This document shows, one piece after another, positions 15,120 to 24,156 of a stretch of 35,546 nt of DNA. The notes below the pieces were generated by a model, which saw nothing but the letters and a program-made list of their open reading frames with translations, was not told where the DNA came from and ran no database searches. The DNA is from DATCRE01 sp964235605. Its GTDB lineage: Bacteria; Bacteroidota; Bacteroidia; Cytophagales; Cyclobacteriaceae. Position 1 is the first letter of the stretch. Every line of letters starts with the position of its first letter. The stretch covers positions 1 to 35,546 of the forward strand of contig CAXSCR010000048.1 in the NCBI GenBank assembly GCA_964235605.1, in the 5' to 3' direction. The position numbers and the translations under genes are program-made.

Positions 15120-17012
15120 ATGAACTTAATTAATTCCGAAAGCGATTATATAAGCCAATATGAGAAAAGCGTTAAAGACCCCGAAACTTTCTGGTCGGAG
15201 ATTGCCTCTGAATTTGTTTGGCGAAAGAAATGGGACAAAGTACTGGAGTGGGATTTCACCAAGCCAGAAGTAAAATGGTTTGTGGGTGGCAAACTCAATA
15301 TCACAGAAAACTGCATAGATCGTCATCTTCCAAAACGCGCAAAACAAACGGCCATTATTTGGGAACCTAATAATCCAAATGATGAAGCGAAGCACATTTC
15401 ATATGAAGAGCTGCACAAGCAAGTGTGCAAAGTGGGAAATATGTTAAAGGCACATGGTGTTAAAAAAGGAGATCGTGTGTGTATATATATGCCTATGGTA
15501 CCTGAGCTTGCTTATGCCGTGCTTGGATGCGCACGAATTGGCGCAGTACATTCTGTTGTATTTGCAGGATTTTCTTCGGGATCATTGGTAGATAGAATTA
15601 ACGATGCGGGCTGCAAACTTGTACTCACATCTGATGGTGCTTACAGAGGCGAGAAGAAAATTGACTTAAAAGGAATTGTAGACAATGCTGTAGATAAATG
15701 TGCAAGTGTTGAAAAGCTTATTGTACTTGAACATACTAAGTCTACCGTTTCAATGAAGTCTGGCCGTGATGTATGGTGGCATGATGAAATGAAAAAGGTA
15801 AATGCAGATTGTGCAGCCGAAGAAATGGATGCTGAAGATTTACTTTTTATTCTTTACACATCCGGTTCAACCGGAAAACCAAAAGGTATGGTGCATACTT
15901 GCGGCGGTTATATGGTGTACATTAACTATACTTTTCGAACCACCTTTCAATATCAAGAAGGACAAGTATTCTGGTGTACTGCAGATGTAGGATGGATAAC
16001 CGGACATTCTTATATTCTATATGGACCTCTTTCTGCAGGTGCAACAACAATTATATTTGAAGGCGTTCCTTCGTGGCCAGATATGGGAAGATTCTGGCAA
16101 GCCATCGAACGTCATAAAGTAAATATATTTTACACCGCACCAACAGCCATTCGCTCATTAGAGAAGGCACCACTTAGTTTTGTTGAGCGACATGATTTAT
16201 CTTCTCTGAAAGTTTTAGGAAGTGTAGGCGAGCCCATCAATGAAGAAGCATGGCACTGGTATGATAAAAATATTGGCAAAGGAAACTGTCCTATTATAGA
16301 CACATGGTGGCAAACAGAGACAGGTGGTTTTATGATTACGCCAATAGCAAATGTTACTAAACTTAAGCCGGCACATGCAACGCTTCCTCTACCGGGCGTA
16401 CAACCTGCGGTAATGAATGAGAGCGGACTTGAAATTCAAGGAAACAACATCGAAGGAAGATTAACTATTAAATTTCCATGGCCCGCTATGGCCCGCACTA
16501 TTTACGGAGATCACCAACGTTTCAAAGACACATATTTTTCAACCTTCCCAGGAAAATATTTTACTGGCGACGGATGCAAGCGCGATCACGAAGGATATTA
16601 TCGGATTACAGGTCGTGTTGATGATATCATCATTGTTTCCGGACATAATATGGGTACCGCCGAAATTGAAAGTGCAATAGATGAACATTCGGCTGTTTGT
16701 GAAACGGCCGTTGTAGGTTTTCCGCATGATATCAAAGGTCAAGGGGTTTATGCGTTTGTAATTTGCTACAATAAACCACACGAAGAAGATAAACTTCGCG
16801 CAGAGATTCGTGAAACCGTATCTAGAATTATAGGACCAATTGCGAAGCCAGATAAAATTCAATTTGTTAGCGGCTTACCCAAAACACGCTCCGGAAAAAT
16901 CATGCGCAGAATTCTACGCAAAGTTGCTGAAGGTGATATTTCCAACCTAGGAGATACGACAACCCTACTCGACCCCGCTGTTGTAGATGAGATTAAAGAA
17001 GGAGCACTTTGA
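15120..17012 (+). CDS. acs: Acetyl-CoA synthetase (AMP-forming)
   Basis: The protein converts acetate, ATP and CoA to acetyl-CoA, AMP and pyrophosphate in the cytoplasm. At 630 residues it has the normal length. All ANL-superfamily signatures are intact: the phosphate loop YTSGSTGKPKG at 246-256, the acetate and adenine region DTWWQTETGG at 394-403, the hinge-containing FTGDGCKRDHEGYYRITGR at 481-499, and the C-terminal PKTRSGKIMRR at 587-597. Lys593 there is the residue acetylated in regulated homologues. It also shows the Acs-specific early block FWSEIAS, then WDFTKPEVKWFVGG. Transcription is divergent from the nucleotidyltransferase operon. Its stop codon is followed directly by the repeat-rich interval before yicC. 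No acetyltransferase or deacetylase gene is adjacent. Confidence 0.97.
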   Translation: MNLINSESDYISQYEKSVKDPETFWSEIASEFVWRKKWDKVLEWDFTKPEVKWFVGGKLNITENCIDRHLPKRAKQTAIIWEPNNPNDEAKHISYEELHKQVCKVGNMLKAHGVKKGDRVCIYMPMVPELAYAVLGCARIGAVHSVVFAGFSSGSLVDRINDAGCKLVLTSDGAYRGEKKIDLKGIVDNAVDKCASVEKLIVLEHTKSTVSMKSGRDVWWHDEMKKVNADCAAEEMDAEDLLFILYTSGSTGKPKGMVHTCGGYMVYINYTFRTTFQYQEGQVFWCTADVGWITGHSYILYGPLSAGATTIIFEGVPSWPDMGRFWQAIERHKVNIFYTAPTAIRSLEKAPLSFVERHDLSSLKVLGSVGEPINEEAWHWYDKNIGKGNCPIIDTWWQTETGGFMITPIANVTKLKPAHATLPLPGVQPAVMNESGLEIQGNNIEGRLTIKFPWPAMARTIYGDHQRFKDTYFSTFPGKYFTGDGCKRDHEGYYRITGRVDDIIIVSGHNMGTAEIESAIDEHSAVCETAVVGFPHDIKGQGVYAFVICYNKPHEEDKLRAEIRETVSRIIGPIAKPDKIQFVSGLPKTRSGKIMRRILRKVAEGDISNLGDTTTLLDPAVVDEIKEGAL

Positions 17013-17062
17013 TTAATTATCAATTATCAATGTGCTTGATTAATTATCAATTATCAATGTGC
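17009..17062. repeat. Perfect 27-bp tandem duplication
   Basis: Two identical 27-base copies (17009-17035 and 17036-17062) each begin TTGATTAATTATCAA and end ATGTGC. Inside each copy the heptad ATCAATT is itself repeated. The first copy starts over the acs stop codon. Such ATCAATT and GTGCAAAT word arrays are common short intergenic repeats in Bacteroidota. Confidence 0.9.
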
Positions 17063-17238
17063 GAATGTGCAAATTGGGATGGCTTATAATNNNNNNNNNN
17101 NNNNNNNNNNNNNNNNNNNNNNNNNNNNNNNNNNNNNNNNNNNNNNNNNNNNNNNNNNNNNNNNNNNNNNNNNNNNNNNNNNNNNNNNNNATTATCAATT
17201 ATCAATGTGCGAATGTGCAAATTGGGATGGCTTATAAT
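17043..17238. repeat. 48-bp direct repeat on both sides of an assembly gap
   Basis: Bases 17043-17090 and 17191-17238 are identical over 48 positions. The left copy ends exactly where the N run begins and the right copy starts exactly where it ends. Either the two contig ends simply overlap and were not merged, or the gap hides more copies of a tandem array. Confidence 0.9.
17091..17190. other. Assembly gap of 100 N
   Basis: This is a run of exactly 100 N, the usual placeholder for a scaffold gap of unknown size. No open frame should be read across it. The interval between acs and yicC (17013-17353) holds only this gap and the short repeats described here, with no gene. Confidence 0.98.
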
Positions 17239-17352
17239 TGACCGGGTGAATTACATGTAACGTTATTGATTAACCCACATCCGCTCATGTTGTTGAACCA
17301 AAACGATAGGAATAACGGTATCTACTATTTGCACATTTGCACATTGATAATT
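17197..17352. repeat. Inverted-repeat element between acs and yicC
   Basis: The 26 bases at 17197-17222 pair with 17327-17352 as an inverted repeat with one mismatch, enclosing about 104 bases of unique sequence. The right arm ends one base from the yicC stop codon. The arms are built from the words ATCAATT and GTGCAAAT. Possible roles are a MITE-like or REP-like element, or a structure that ends transcription between two convergent genes. No transposase or clear target-site duplication is seen. Confidence 0.7.
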
Positions 17353-17353
17353 A

Positions 17354-18232
17354 TCAGAGTACATTATTTAATTGCTCTTTAATCTTCTCCAATTCTTCTT
17401 TCATTACAACAACATGCTTTTGAATTTCTGCATCGTTGGCTTTAGAGCCGATGGTGTTTATCTCGCGTCCAATTTCTTGGGATATGAAACCCAATTTCTT
17501 TCCGTTGGATTGCTGTTCTTTTGATATCTGAAGAAAATATTCCATATGAGTTTTAAGTCTCACTTTTTCTTCGTTGATATCTAATTTTTCAATATAAAAT
17601 ATAATCTCTTGCTCTAAACGATTTAGATCATAACCCTCTTCGCCAAGAAATGCCACAATATTTCCCTTTATGCGTTCGCGTATACGTTCAACACGTTTCG
17701 GATCTAGTACTTCTATCTTTTTTAATTGTGTAGATATTGACTGTCCGTATTCTTTCAACTTTTCATCGGTTGATTTTCCTTCCGCCTTCCGAAACTCATC
17801 ACATTTGTTAATGGCCAGTATAAGCTGGGCTTTAACACGACTCCAGTCTTCCTCCTCAGGGCCTTCACTTAATTTATTTTGAATAACATCAGGAGAGTTA
17901 AGTGCAAGCTCAAAAAGACTATCGAAAGGAGCATCTACCTTCGATGCCAGTTTTTTTAGCTCAGCATAGTATGCTGTAAAAAGTACTTCATTGTAGGATT
18001 GCTTCGTGTCTTCAACTCCATATCGTTGATAGTCGATATGAAGGGAAACTTTGCCACGTTCTAATTTTTCACTTAAAAGATTACGTACCTCAACTTCACG
18101 ATCTGAGAATATTTTTGGCAGTCGTAAGTTAAGATCAAAGAATTTTGAGTTCAGGCTTTTTATTTCGACGTTAATTTGTATTTGGCCATCATCAAAAGAA
18201 GATTGACCGAAGCCTGTCATGGATTTAATCAT
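17354..18232 (-). CDS. yicC: YicC family endoribonuclease-like protein
   Basis: The protein has 292 residues counted from the ATG at 18232, where the family's conserved opening MIKSMTGFG begins. An upstream extension to 18307 is possible but would overlap the preceding gene and has no family support. Conserved blocks follow in order: EIKSLNSKFFDLNLRLP, RGKVSLHID, a long helical part, then LNRLEQEIIFYIEKLDINEE and the C-terminal GKKLGFISQEIGREINTIGSKA. Escherichia coli YicC is an RNase linked to small-RNA turnover and stationary-phase survival. In many genomes the gene precedes gmk, but here it is the last gene of its block and is followed by the repeat interval. The interval to the upstream outer-membrane gene is 71 bases. 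Confidence 0.95.
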   Translation of the reverse strand: MIKSMTGFGQSSFDDGQIQINVEIKSLNSKFFDLNLRLPKIFSDREVEVRNLLSEKLERGKVSLHIDYQRYGVEDTKQSYNEVLFTAYYAELKKLASKVDAPFDSLFELALNSPDVIQNKLSEGPEEEDWSRVKAQLILAINKCDEFRKAEGKSTDEKLKEYGQSISTQLKKIEVLDPKRVERIRERIKGNIVAFLGEEGYDLNRLEQEIIFYIEKLDINEEKVRLKTHMEYFLQISKEQQSNGKKLGFISQEIGREINTIGSKANDAEIQKHVVVMKEELEKIKEQLNNVL

Positions 18233-18303
18233 GCGTATAGACAAGAAGTTAGGGTGAGAATGTGAATAATGAATTTGCGGCAAGATAAATAAATACCCGC
18301 ATA

Positions 18304-21300
18304 TCAAAAGTCAAAGCCCAATGTAACGAACGGCATCGGTTTGCCTACTTCATAATTTTCAACCGGCCACGCCAGATCAAATTTTAAGTAGTAACCGAAA
18401 ACGACAGAGCGTACACCTAGACCATAGCTAGAAAGCCATGGATTTAAGTAATTTCTTACTGTTGCTTTAAAAACTTTATCCGGTATCTCAAGGTTACTTA
18501 CACTCGTACCTGAAGAGAACGGTGGCTTACCTGACCAGCTAGTTCCCATATCATAAAACGCTACGAATTGCATGTTTCGAATAAACGGAGATGTTATTGG
18601 TGTATTAGAGATTAACCTTGCCAATGGCACGCGCAATTCTGCATTTAGCAATAAAACGTTATTGCCAAATAATGTTGCATATTTGAACCCCCTCATGCTC
18701 GTTGCATACTCAACAAAAAGCAGATCTTCATTGGAGCTCTGAACACCTAACGGATTAGGTTCGCCCTTACTTGTTGTTCCCTCTATCTTCTTATCATTTA
18801 ATATCCAATTATCCATACCGCCTAATAAATACGTCTTAGGAGAATTTCCGAAGAAGGAACCACCGAAGCCACGTACAGCAAAGACAATATCTTTAAATAT
18901 TTTTTGATAGTGCCTTAAATCAATTGACACTTGGCCAAAGCTTAGCTCTTTATCTTGTAAACCTTGATAGTGGATAAAGCTTACCTTTCCACGTGTGCCT
19001 TCAATAAGATTTAATCCTGTTGATACCGAGTTATCGTAAACAAGTTCAGATTTAACACCGGCATAGTATCGATTTACAGGATCGAGATAATAAGGATCAT
19101 AGGGTGGTGCATTTACTCTATTCTTTTCTTGTAAATCTAAAGATCGGGTATAAGCAGCAAAAGGTTTTACGGTAATTCGTAAACGATCGTTAACAGGAAG
19201 TGCTACACCCACTTCTAATTTCTGTAAAGAGTAATGATATAATCCCGTTAAGGCATTAGGTCTTAGCTCCTCTGTTTGCCATCTAATTGCTTTTCGGTCA
19301 AAACGAGCGCTGAAGTCTAATAGACGTGGTAGATATTGAAACTCGGCATACACGTCACTGCTTTTTAAATCCACGGTAGACATAAGTCCGCCGTAGAATC
19401 TATAGTTTTCCAACATGTCATTCATTTGTGTTTCTAACAAAATACCTAGTCCACGCAAGGGGTCAAATACAAGTGATGTTACTAAATTGTTAGCGCTGAA
19501 TTTAGATTCATAAGGGAAAGGCCCCGTGATACGGCTTTTTTCTCTCGCCTTCATGTATCGGGTTACAAAAGATTCGGTGGGTTGAACTTGTTTTACAGGT
19601 TCTTCTTCAAACTGATAGTTGTCTGTATTAACAACGTCTTTAGGGGTGTTGGCAATTTGAATCTTATCAATAGGAGTATTCACAGTACTATCATTCAACA
19701 TGTGTGTTGAGGCCTGTGGTGCGCTTGTTGTGTCTTTATCAGTTTGAGATTGTTTCAATCTAGCGTTTAGTAATTCTTTCATGCTTAGATTTTTGTTCTC
19801 TTGTTTCTGATGCTTTTCATAGACCGTTCTCGCTTGTTGTAATTCCTTTCTTCTTGTTGCCGGAGAAAATGCCTGACGGTCTAAATTAAAATTTGAGGTT
19901 ATATAAATATTTTGACGATTGTAGGATGCAGAAACCCAGGCTAACATTTTATTTGCAAAGTTTAGATCATACTCCATAATTCCTGATGCATAATTTGTAA
20001 CCTGAGAGTATATGCCGGTTGTGAGGTCGTATTTGAATAGGTTAATGATACCACGTTGATCACTTAGGTAGTAGAAGGTTTTCTCGTCAAGCGCTAGCGG
20101 TGCGAAATCTTTTCCTACAGTTTTGGTTGCGCGGTGTAAGCCGTTACTTGCACTGTCTAGGTTGTAAACGAAAAGATTAAAAGTTTTTGAGAGTTCGCCG
20201 AATTCTGGTTTTTTGTTAGTGCGTAGTGAATCACTGGTTCGGTTAGAACTAAAAACAATTTTATTTGAATTCGGAATGAAAGTTGGGTCAAGATCATCAT
20301 ATAAATCATTGGTTAGCCGACGTAATTTTTCCCTTCTGGTGCTAAGTAAGAATAAGTCATTGCGCCCTTCAGCATCAGCACTTATAATTGCGAGCCTACC
20401 ATTAGCTGAGAAGTTGATGCTTCTTACATTGCTAAACTTATCTAGCGTGCGCGGTATTTTACTTCTTGTGCTTAAATCATAAAGCCAGAAAATATATTCA
20501 CCTTGTTTTGACCCGATTACGCCCAATGTATTGCCATCAGCCCAACTGATAAGGGGAAGGCGATAGTCTACACGTTGGTTAATTACTTTAGTGCCGCCAG
20601 ATATAATAGTTCTTTCTCTACCATTTTTAATAGATCTAACTTTTACAGTATAATTTCCACGATCGTTTTCTGCGTAAGCAACATATTTACCATCTGGACT
20701 TATTTTCACAGTTGTAAAAACTGTTGTTTTATTTTTAAAGCGGGTAATCCTAACTGAATCGGTAGTTGAGGTATAGGTCTTATTAACATTGATGTTCATA
20801 TCAGTGTAATACTTTTGCCATTCAGTCATCAGCTGATTGAAAGTGACACCTAAAGTTATAAGAACGCTTTTCTCTTCATTACGTGTTACACGTGTATAAT
20901 TTAAGATATTGGATACACTGCTCTTGCCATATTTTTCAGCAATAAAATTCCAAACAGATTGCCCGGCTAGAGCAGCTTCTTTGCCATTCAGTTTTGTTAT
21001 TTTTTTTGACTTTTTAGAGATCATGAACTGACGGATGTAGTCATCCATCTCTGCATTCCATCCCTTTGCAACATAGAGCGCAGCACCATCCACAAACCAA
21101 TCAGGCAAATTCATAAGAAGAGAGCTCTGAAAAACATCTTTAAGGTTTCCGCCGAACATCATCTCATGTACCATCAGTTCTGAAATTCTAGAAAGAAGCT
21201 CTTCTTTAAATTCCTCAACCGTACCAAGGTTGGCAACCTCTACATAAGGTTTAACAAACTCAGTTTCACCGCCTACATTAAAGACAGTATGATTAAGACC

Positions 21301-21615
21301 CATGTTGCTTTGGCGCAAATCTGACAATGACCGATATAGAAAAACTTTTGTTTTATAGTATGGTGGGTAATCAATAAGGTCAGTTATGCGGTCAAATTCC
21401 TGTTCAAGATATTCTAATGCTTCTCTGGCTAATTCTTTTTGGGTATCATAATAATAAACGTCGAAATTCTCGCCGCTTAAATACTGCCAATTAAATTGGC
21501 GATACTGCAACCTGTTCTTTCCAAAAGTTTCACGCGCTTGTTGACCAAATACGGTTATACAACTTAAGCAGAGCAATATTATAAGTACACTTACGCTTCT
21601 CAATGCCAATGTCAT
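18304..21615 (-). CDS. Large outer-membrane protein: peptidase-MA-like, TolB-like propeller and beta-barrel
   Basis: This protein has 1103 residues. A signal peptide ends near FGQ at 22-25. Residues 30-290 resemble the peptidase MA-like (gluzincin) fold, with a helix starting HE at 150-151 and PDWFVDGAALY at 171-181. However, HExxH reads HEMMF and the usual downstream glutamate is Asp176, so zinc catalysis is probably lost. Residues 300-600 show repeated TolB or WD40-like blades (SPDGKYVAYAEND, then NSNKIVFSSNRTSD). A charged Gln/Lys-rich linker covers about 610-720. From about 730 to the end alternating strands suggest a surface-antigen/BamA-type barrel, closing with a terminal phenylalanine as outer-membrane proteins do. 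Its ATG overlaps the stop of the upstream FAD gene by four bases (ATGA). A role in envelope assembly or transport is inferred. Confidence 0.85.
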   Translation of the reverse strand: MTLALRSVSVLIILLCLSCITVFGQQARETFGKNRLQYRQFNWQYLSGENFDVYYYDTQKELAREALEYLEQEFDRITDLIDYPPYYKTKVFLYRSLSDLRQSNMGLNHTVFNVGGETEFVKPYVEVANLGTVEEFKEELLSRISELMVHEMMFGGNLKDVFQSSLLMNLPDWFVDGAALYVAKGWNAEMDDYIRQFMISKKSKKITKLNGKEAALAGQSVWNFIAEKYGKSSVSNILNYTRVTRNEEKSVLITLGVTFNQLMTEWQKYYTDMNINVNKTYTSTTDSVRITRFKNKTTVFTTVKISPDGKYVAYAENDRGNYTVKVRSIKNGRERTIISGGTKVINQRVDYRLPLISWADGNTLGVIGSKQGEYIFWLYDLSTRSKIPRTLDKFSNVRSINFSANGRLAIISADAEGRNDLFLLSTRREKLRRLTNDLYDDLDPTFIPNSNKIVFSSNRTSDSLRTNKKPEFGELSKTFNLFVYNLDSASNGLHRATKTVGKDFAPLALDEKTFYYLSDQRGIINLFKYDLTTGIYSQVTNYASGIMEYDLNFANKMLAWVSASYNRQNIYITSNFNLDRQAFSPATRRKELQQARTVYEKHQKQENKNLSMKELLNARLKQSQTDKDTTSAPQASTHMLNDSTVNTPIDKIQIANTPKDVVNTDNYQFEEEPVKQVQPTESFVTRYMKAREKSRITGPFPYESKFSANNLVTSLVFDPLRGLGILLETQMNDMLENYRFYGGLMSTVDLKSSDVYAEFQYLPRLLDFSARFDRKAIRWQTEELRPNALTGLYHYSLQKLEVGVALPVNDRLRITVKPFAAYTRSLDLQEKNRVNAPPYDPYYLDPVNRYYAGVKSELVYDNSVSTGLNLIEGTRGKVSFIHYQGLQDKELSFGQVSIDLRHYQKIFKDIVFAVRGFGGSFFGNSPKTYLLGGMDNWILNDKKIEGTTSKGEPNPLGVQSSNEDLLFVEYATSMRGFKYATLFGNNVLLLNAELRVPLARLISNTPITSPFIRNMQFVAFYDMGTSWSGKPPFSSGTSVSNLEIPDKVFKATVRNYLNPWLSSYGLGVRSVVFGYYLKFDLAWPVENYEVGKPMPFVTLGFDF

Positions 21616-22688
21616 TTTATGAATTTCGAATATAATGATTTATAACGATTAACGTTTACCTCTTTAATTAAGTCTGTGCCTTCCACCATCCAACGAAATA
21701 AAATGTCGGAGAAATAGGGTGCCAAGCTAACCCCTTTTGTGCCCAATCCATTAAAGATAACCAAGGATTTATATGCCGGATGTTCTCCAATAATTGGCTT
21801 TCTGTCATGTGTAGTCGGCCGCATTCCCCACGCATGCTCAATAACATTAAAAGGTAGACTTACCAACTCCTGAAATTTTTTTTCCAATTCCTGTCGACCT
21901 TGAGCTGTAACGCAGCGATCTTTGTCATTCCAGTTATAGGTAGAACCAACCCGCCACGCGTCAAAACCAGCAGGCACCATATAAACTCCACGATTTATAA
22001 TTTGTTGTTGCTTCACCGTGGTTTGTATTTTGAGCGTCTCGCCTTTTAAAGGTATTACCGGTACCCAACTAAACCATTTATTTGAACTATTCCTTTCTCC
22101 TTGACAAAAAATTAATTTGCGCGCTTTAAATCCTTTGTAGGTTACACTTTCTTCCTGCACAAAAAGCTCATTCTCATTGAATGTTTCCTCCAAATACGCG
22201 TTTTTTTGTTTCACCATTGACTGGACTGCAACTATAAATGAGGGAACATCCAAGTAGCCACATTGTTTAATATACAAGCCACCCACATTGTCATTAATGC
22301 CCCACACGGTGTTATGGGTATAAATCTTTTCAACGTAGGAGGAAAAAATAGGGTCGCTGCCTTTGCCCATCCACTCATTTTGCTCGGCTATGCTTTGAAA
22401 TGGATGATAGAGCAACATGTCAAAAAAGAACTTTTGACCCGTCAGCGTTTCGGCTTCACGGTAAAAGGTATTTAAATAGGGGAAAATGGAATCCGCAAGC
22501 CATGTTTTTACATTATTTTTCCCTGTTATAGGATTAAAAATGCCAGCGGCAACTTTAGACGAAGTGTTTTCATTGGGCTTATCAATCACTAAAATTTTTT
22601 TTTCATTTTTTATTAGTTGCAATGCCAGGCTTGAGCCAGCCAGTCCTTGTCCAACAATTAAGTAATCTAATTCTGTCACGCTATTCAT
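21612..22688 (-). CDS. FAD-dependent oxidoreductase of the DAO family
   Basis: The protein has 358 residues from the ATG at 22688. A frame extending to a TTG at 22700 is less likely. The dinucleotide-binding motif is GQGLAG (G13, G15, G18), followed by an acidic end of strand 2 (VIDKPN). GIFNPITG and the C-terminal block WGMRPTTHDRKPIIGEHP, then FNGLGTKGVSLAP, are typical of glycine-oxidase or MnmC-like amine oxidases of the DAO fold. The methyltransferase half of MnmC is absent. The substrate is probably an amino acid or other secondary amine, but this is inferred from the fold alone. It is the first gene of a minus-strand block with the large outer-membrane protein (4-base overlap) and yicC, and is divergent from the MBL hydrolase gene. 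Confidence 0.88.
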   Translation of the reverse strand: MNSVTELDYLIVGQGLAGSSLALQLIKNEKKILVIDKPNENTSSKVAAGIFNPITGKNNVKTWLADSIFPYLNTFYREAETLTGQKFFFDMLLYHPFQSIAEQNEWMGKGSDPIFSSYVEKIYTHNTVWGINDNVGGLYIKQCGYLDVPSFIVAVQSMVKQKNAYLEETFNENELFVQEESVTYKGFKARKLIFCQGERNSSNKWFSWVPVIPLKGETLKIQTTVKQQQIINRGVYMVPAGFDAWRVGSTYNWNDKDRCVTAQGRQELEKKFQELVSLPFNVIEHAWGMRPTTHDRKPIIGEHPAYKSLVIFNGLGTKGVSLAPYFSDILFRWMVEGTDLIKEVNVNRYKSLYSKFIK

Positions 22689-22721
22689 ATCGTGAAACAA
22701 AAATGATAAATAAATAGCTGT

Positions 22722-22729
22722 TAAATTTG
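22722..22729 (+). promoter_or_regulatory. Putative -7 element for the MBL-pssA-porU-porV block
   Basis: TAAATTTG at 22722-22729 matches TAnnTTTG exactly and would give a leader of about 54 bases before the ATG at 22790. No TTG or TTTG is found at the -33 position, so this is a moderate guess. If real, it could drive the plus-strand genes through the M16 gene. Confidence 0.35.
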
Positions 22730-22789
22730 CGTTTATTACTTAAGCTTTGCATTCGCGTATATGCGCCAGTTAATTTTAAATTGAACACC

Positions 22790-23440
22790 ATGCTCCAGAT
22801 CAAGTCTTTCACGTTTAATCCACTTCAAGAAAATACCTACATACTCTATGACGAAACCAAGGAGTGTGTAATCATAGATCCGGGTTGTTACGAACGAGAG
22901 GAAGAGGAGGAATTGGTAAGTTTTATTGAAGATAACAATTTAAAGGTAGTGCTGCTTTTAAATACACACTGCCATATCGATCATGTGCTTGGTAATTATT
23001 TTGTAAAAGCGAAATACAAGGTTAAACTTCTTATACATCCAAAAGACGAGCCTGTTTTAAAGGCTGTAAAAGTTTATGCGCCTAATTATGGTTTGTCACA
23101 ATATCAGGAAGCGTTGCCTGATGGATTCTTCGAAGAAGGGGAAATTATCTCGTGGGGCAACCAGCAGCTTAAAGTTTTATTTGTTCCTGGGCACTCACCC
23201 GGCCATGTGGCTTTCCATCACCAAGTAAAAAAGATTGTAATAGGAGGGGATGTACTTTTTCTAAATAGCATTGGCCGTACCGATTTGCCAGGCGGCAATT
23301 TTGAAACCTTAATTAATAGTATACATCAGAAACTCTTTACCTTGCAAGATGATACAACGGTATATCCTGGTCATGGGCTCAAAACCACAATAGGGTTTGA
23401 GAAAAAAAGTAATCCTTTTTGTGCACTTTCTTTACGTTAA
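22790..23440 (+). CDS. MBL-fold metallohydrolase (glyoxalase II-like)
   Basis: The protein has 216 residues from the ATG at 22790. A longer frame from a TTG at 22727 adds 21 unlikely residues and would begin within the promoter match. The binuclear metal site is complete: THCHIDH with His60, His62, Asp64 and His65, then His135 in GHSPGH, Asp154 in GGDVLF and His195 in YPGHG. The length and the GRTDLPGG segment match bacterial YcbL-type hydroxyacylglutathione hydrolase-like proteins rather than beta-lactamases. These hydrolyse thioesters such as S-lactoyl-glutathione or related thiol adducts in the cytoplasm. pssA follows six bases downstream, so the two are probably cotranscribed. Confidence 0.93.
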   Translation: MLQIKSFTFNPLQENTYILYDETKECVIIDPGCYEREEEEELVSFIEDNNLKVVLLLNTHCHIDHVLGNYFVKAKYKVKLLIHPKDEPVLKAVKVYAPNYGLSQYQEALPDGFFEEGEIISWGNQQLKVLFVPGHSPGHVAFHHQVKKIVIGGDVLFLNSIGRTDLPGGNFETLINSIHQKLFTLQDDTTVYPGHGLKTTIGFEKKSNPFCALSLR

Positions 23441-23446
23441 CTAATT

Positions 23447-24130
23447 ATGCTAAAGCACTTCCCTAATTTTCTTACCTGCTGTAACCTGGTTTGTGGTTGT
23501 GTTGGTGTTGTATTTTGTCTTGAAGGACGTGATGTGCCAATTGCTTATTTTGTATGGACTGCTGCGTTGTTTGATTTTTTTGATGGGTTCGCAGCACGTT
23601 TATTTAAGTTCGCTTCCCCTATTGGCAAGGAGCTAGATTCATTAGCGGATATGGTCAGTTTTGGTCTTTTACCTGCTTTAGTAATGTATAAATTAATTGA
23701 GGCATCGACTGAAAATGAATATTTGCCTTACATAGCTTTTTTAATTGCAGTTTTTTCTGCCCTACGCCTGGCAATCTTCAATGTAGATGTAAGACAGTCA
23801 GATTCTTTCATAGGCCTAAATACACCTGCGAACACGCTCTTCATCACGTCTTTAATTTTTCTGTCGGAGATAACCGGCAACTGGCTTAATCAAAGCTGGC
23901 TTTTAATAACAATTACTATTGTTTTCTCACTTTTAATGGTATCTCCATTGGAGTTTTTTGCTCTTAAATTCAAAAATTTTAGCTGGGCAGAGAACAAAAT
24001 GAGGTTTACTTTCCTTTTACTATCGGTATTACTGTTGGCTGTCTTCCAATTTGCGGCTATTCCGTTGATTATAATTTTATATATCGTTTTGTCGTTAGGA
24101 GCACAGTTTGCTTTTAAGGCAGAGAATTAA
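23447..24130 (+). CDS. pssA: CDP-diacylglycerol--serine O-phosphatidyltransferase
   Basis: This is a 227-residue integral membrane enzyme that joins CDP-diacylglycerol and serine to make phosphatidylserine, the precursor of phosphatidylethanolamine. The CDP-alcohol phosphotransferase signature is complete at residues 46-68: Asp46-Gly47, Ala50-Arg51, Gly60, Asp64 and Asp68. Around six hydrophobic segments surround it. The opening LKHFPNFLTCCNLVCG is characteristic of the PssA branch, as opposed to PgsA. Length is normal for the short bacterial type. It sits between the MBL hydrolase gene (6 bases) and porU (26 bases). No decarboxylase gene (psd) is present in the window. Confidence 0.93.
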   Translation: MLKHFPNFLTCCNLVCGCVGVVFCLEGRDVPIAYFVWTAALFDFFDGFAARLFKFASPIGKELDSLADMVSFGLLPALVMYKLIEASTENEYLPYIAFLIAVFSALRLAIFNVDVRQSDSFIGLNTPANTLFITSLIFLSEITGNWLNQSWLLITITIVFSLLMVSPLEFFALKFKNFSWAENKMRFTFLLLSVLLLAVFQFAAIPLIIILYIVLSLGAQFAFKAEN

Positions 24131-24156
24131 ACTCAGCGCTAACTGTTACATGTAAA

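Noticed and set aside
17009..17238. Possible CRISPR array
   Set aside because: The copies are adjacent or separated only by an assembly gap, there are no unique spacers of regular length, and no cas genes are nearby.
17059..17241. Open frame running across the N stretch
   Set aside because: It exists only because N codons contain no stops. Both ends are the intergenic repeat.
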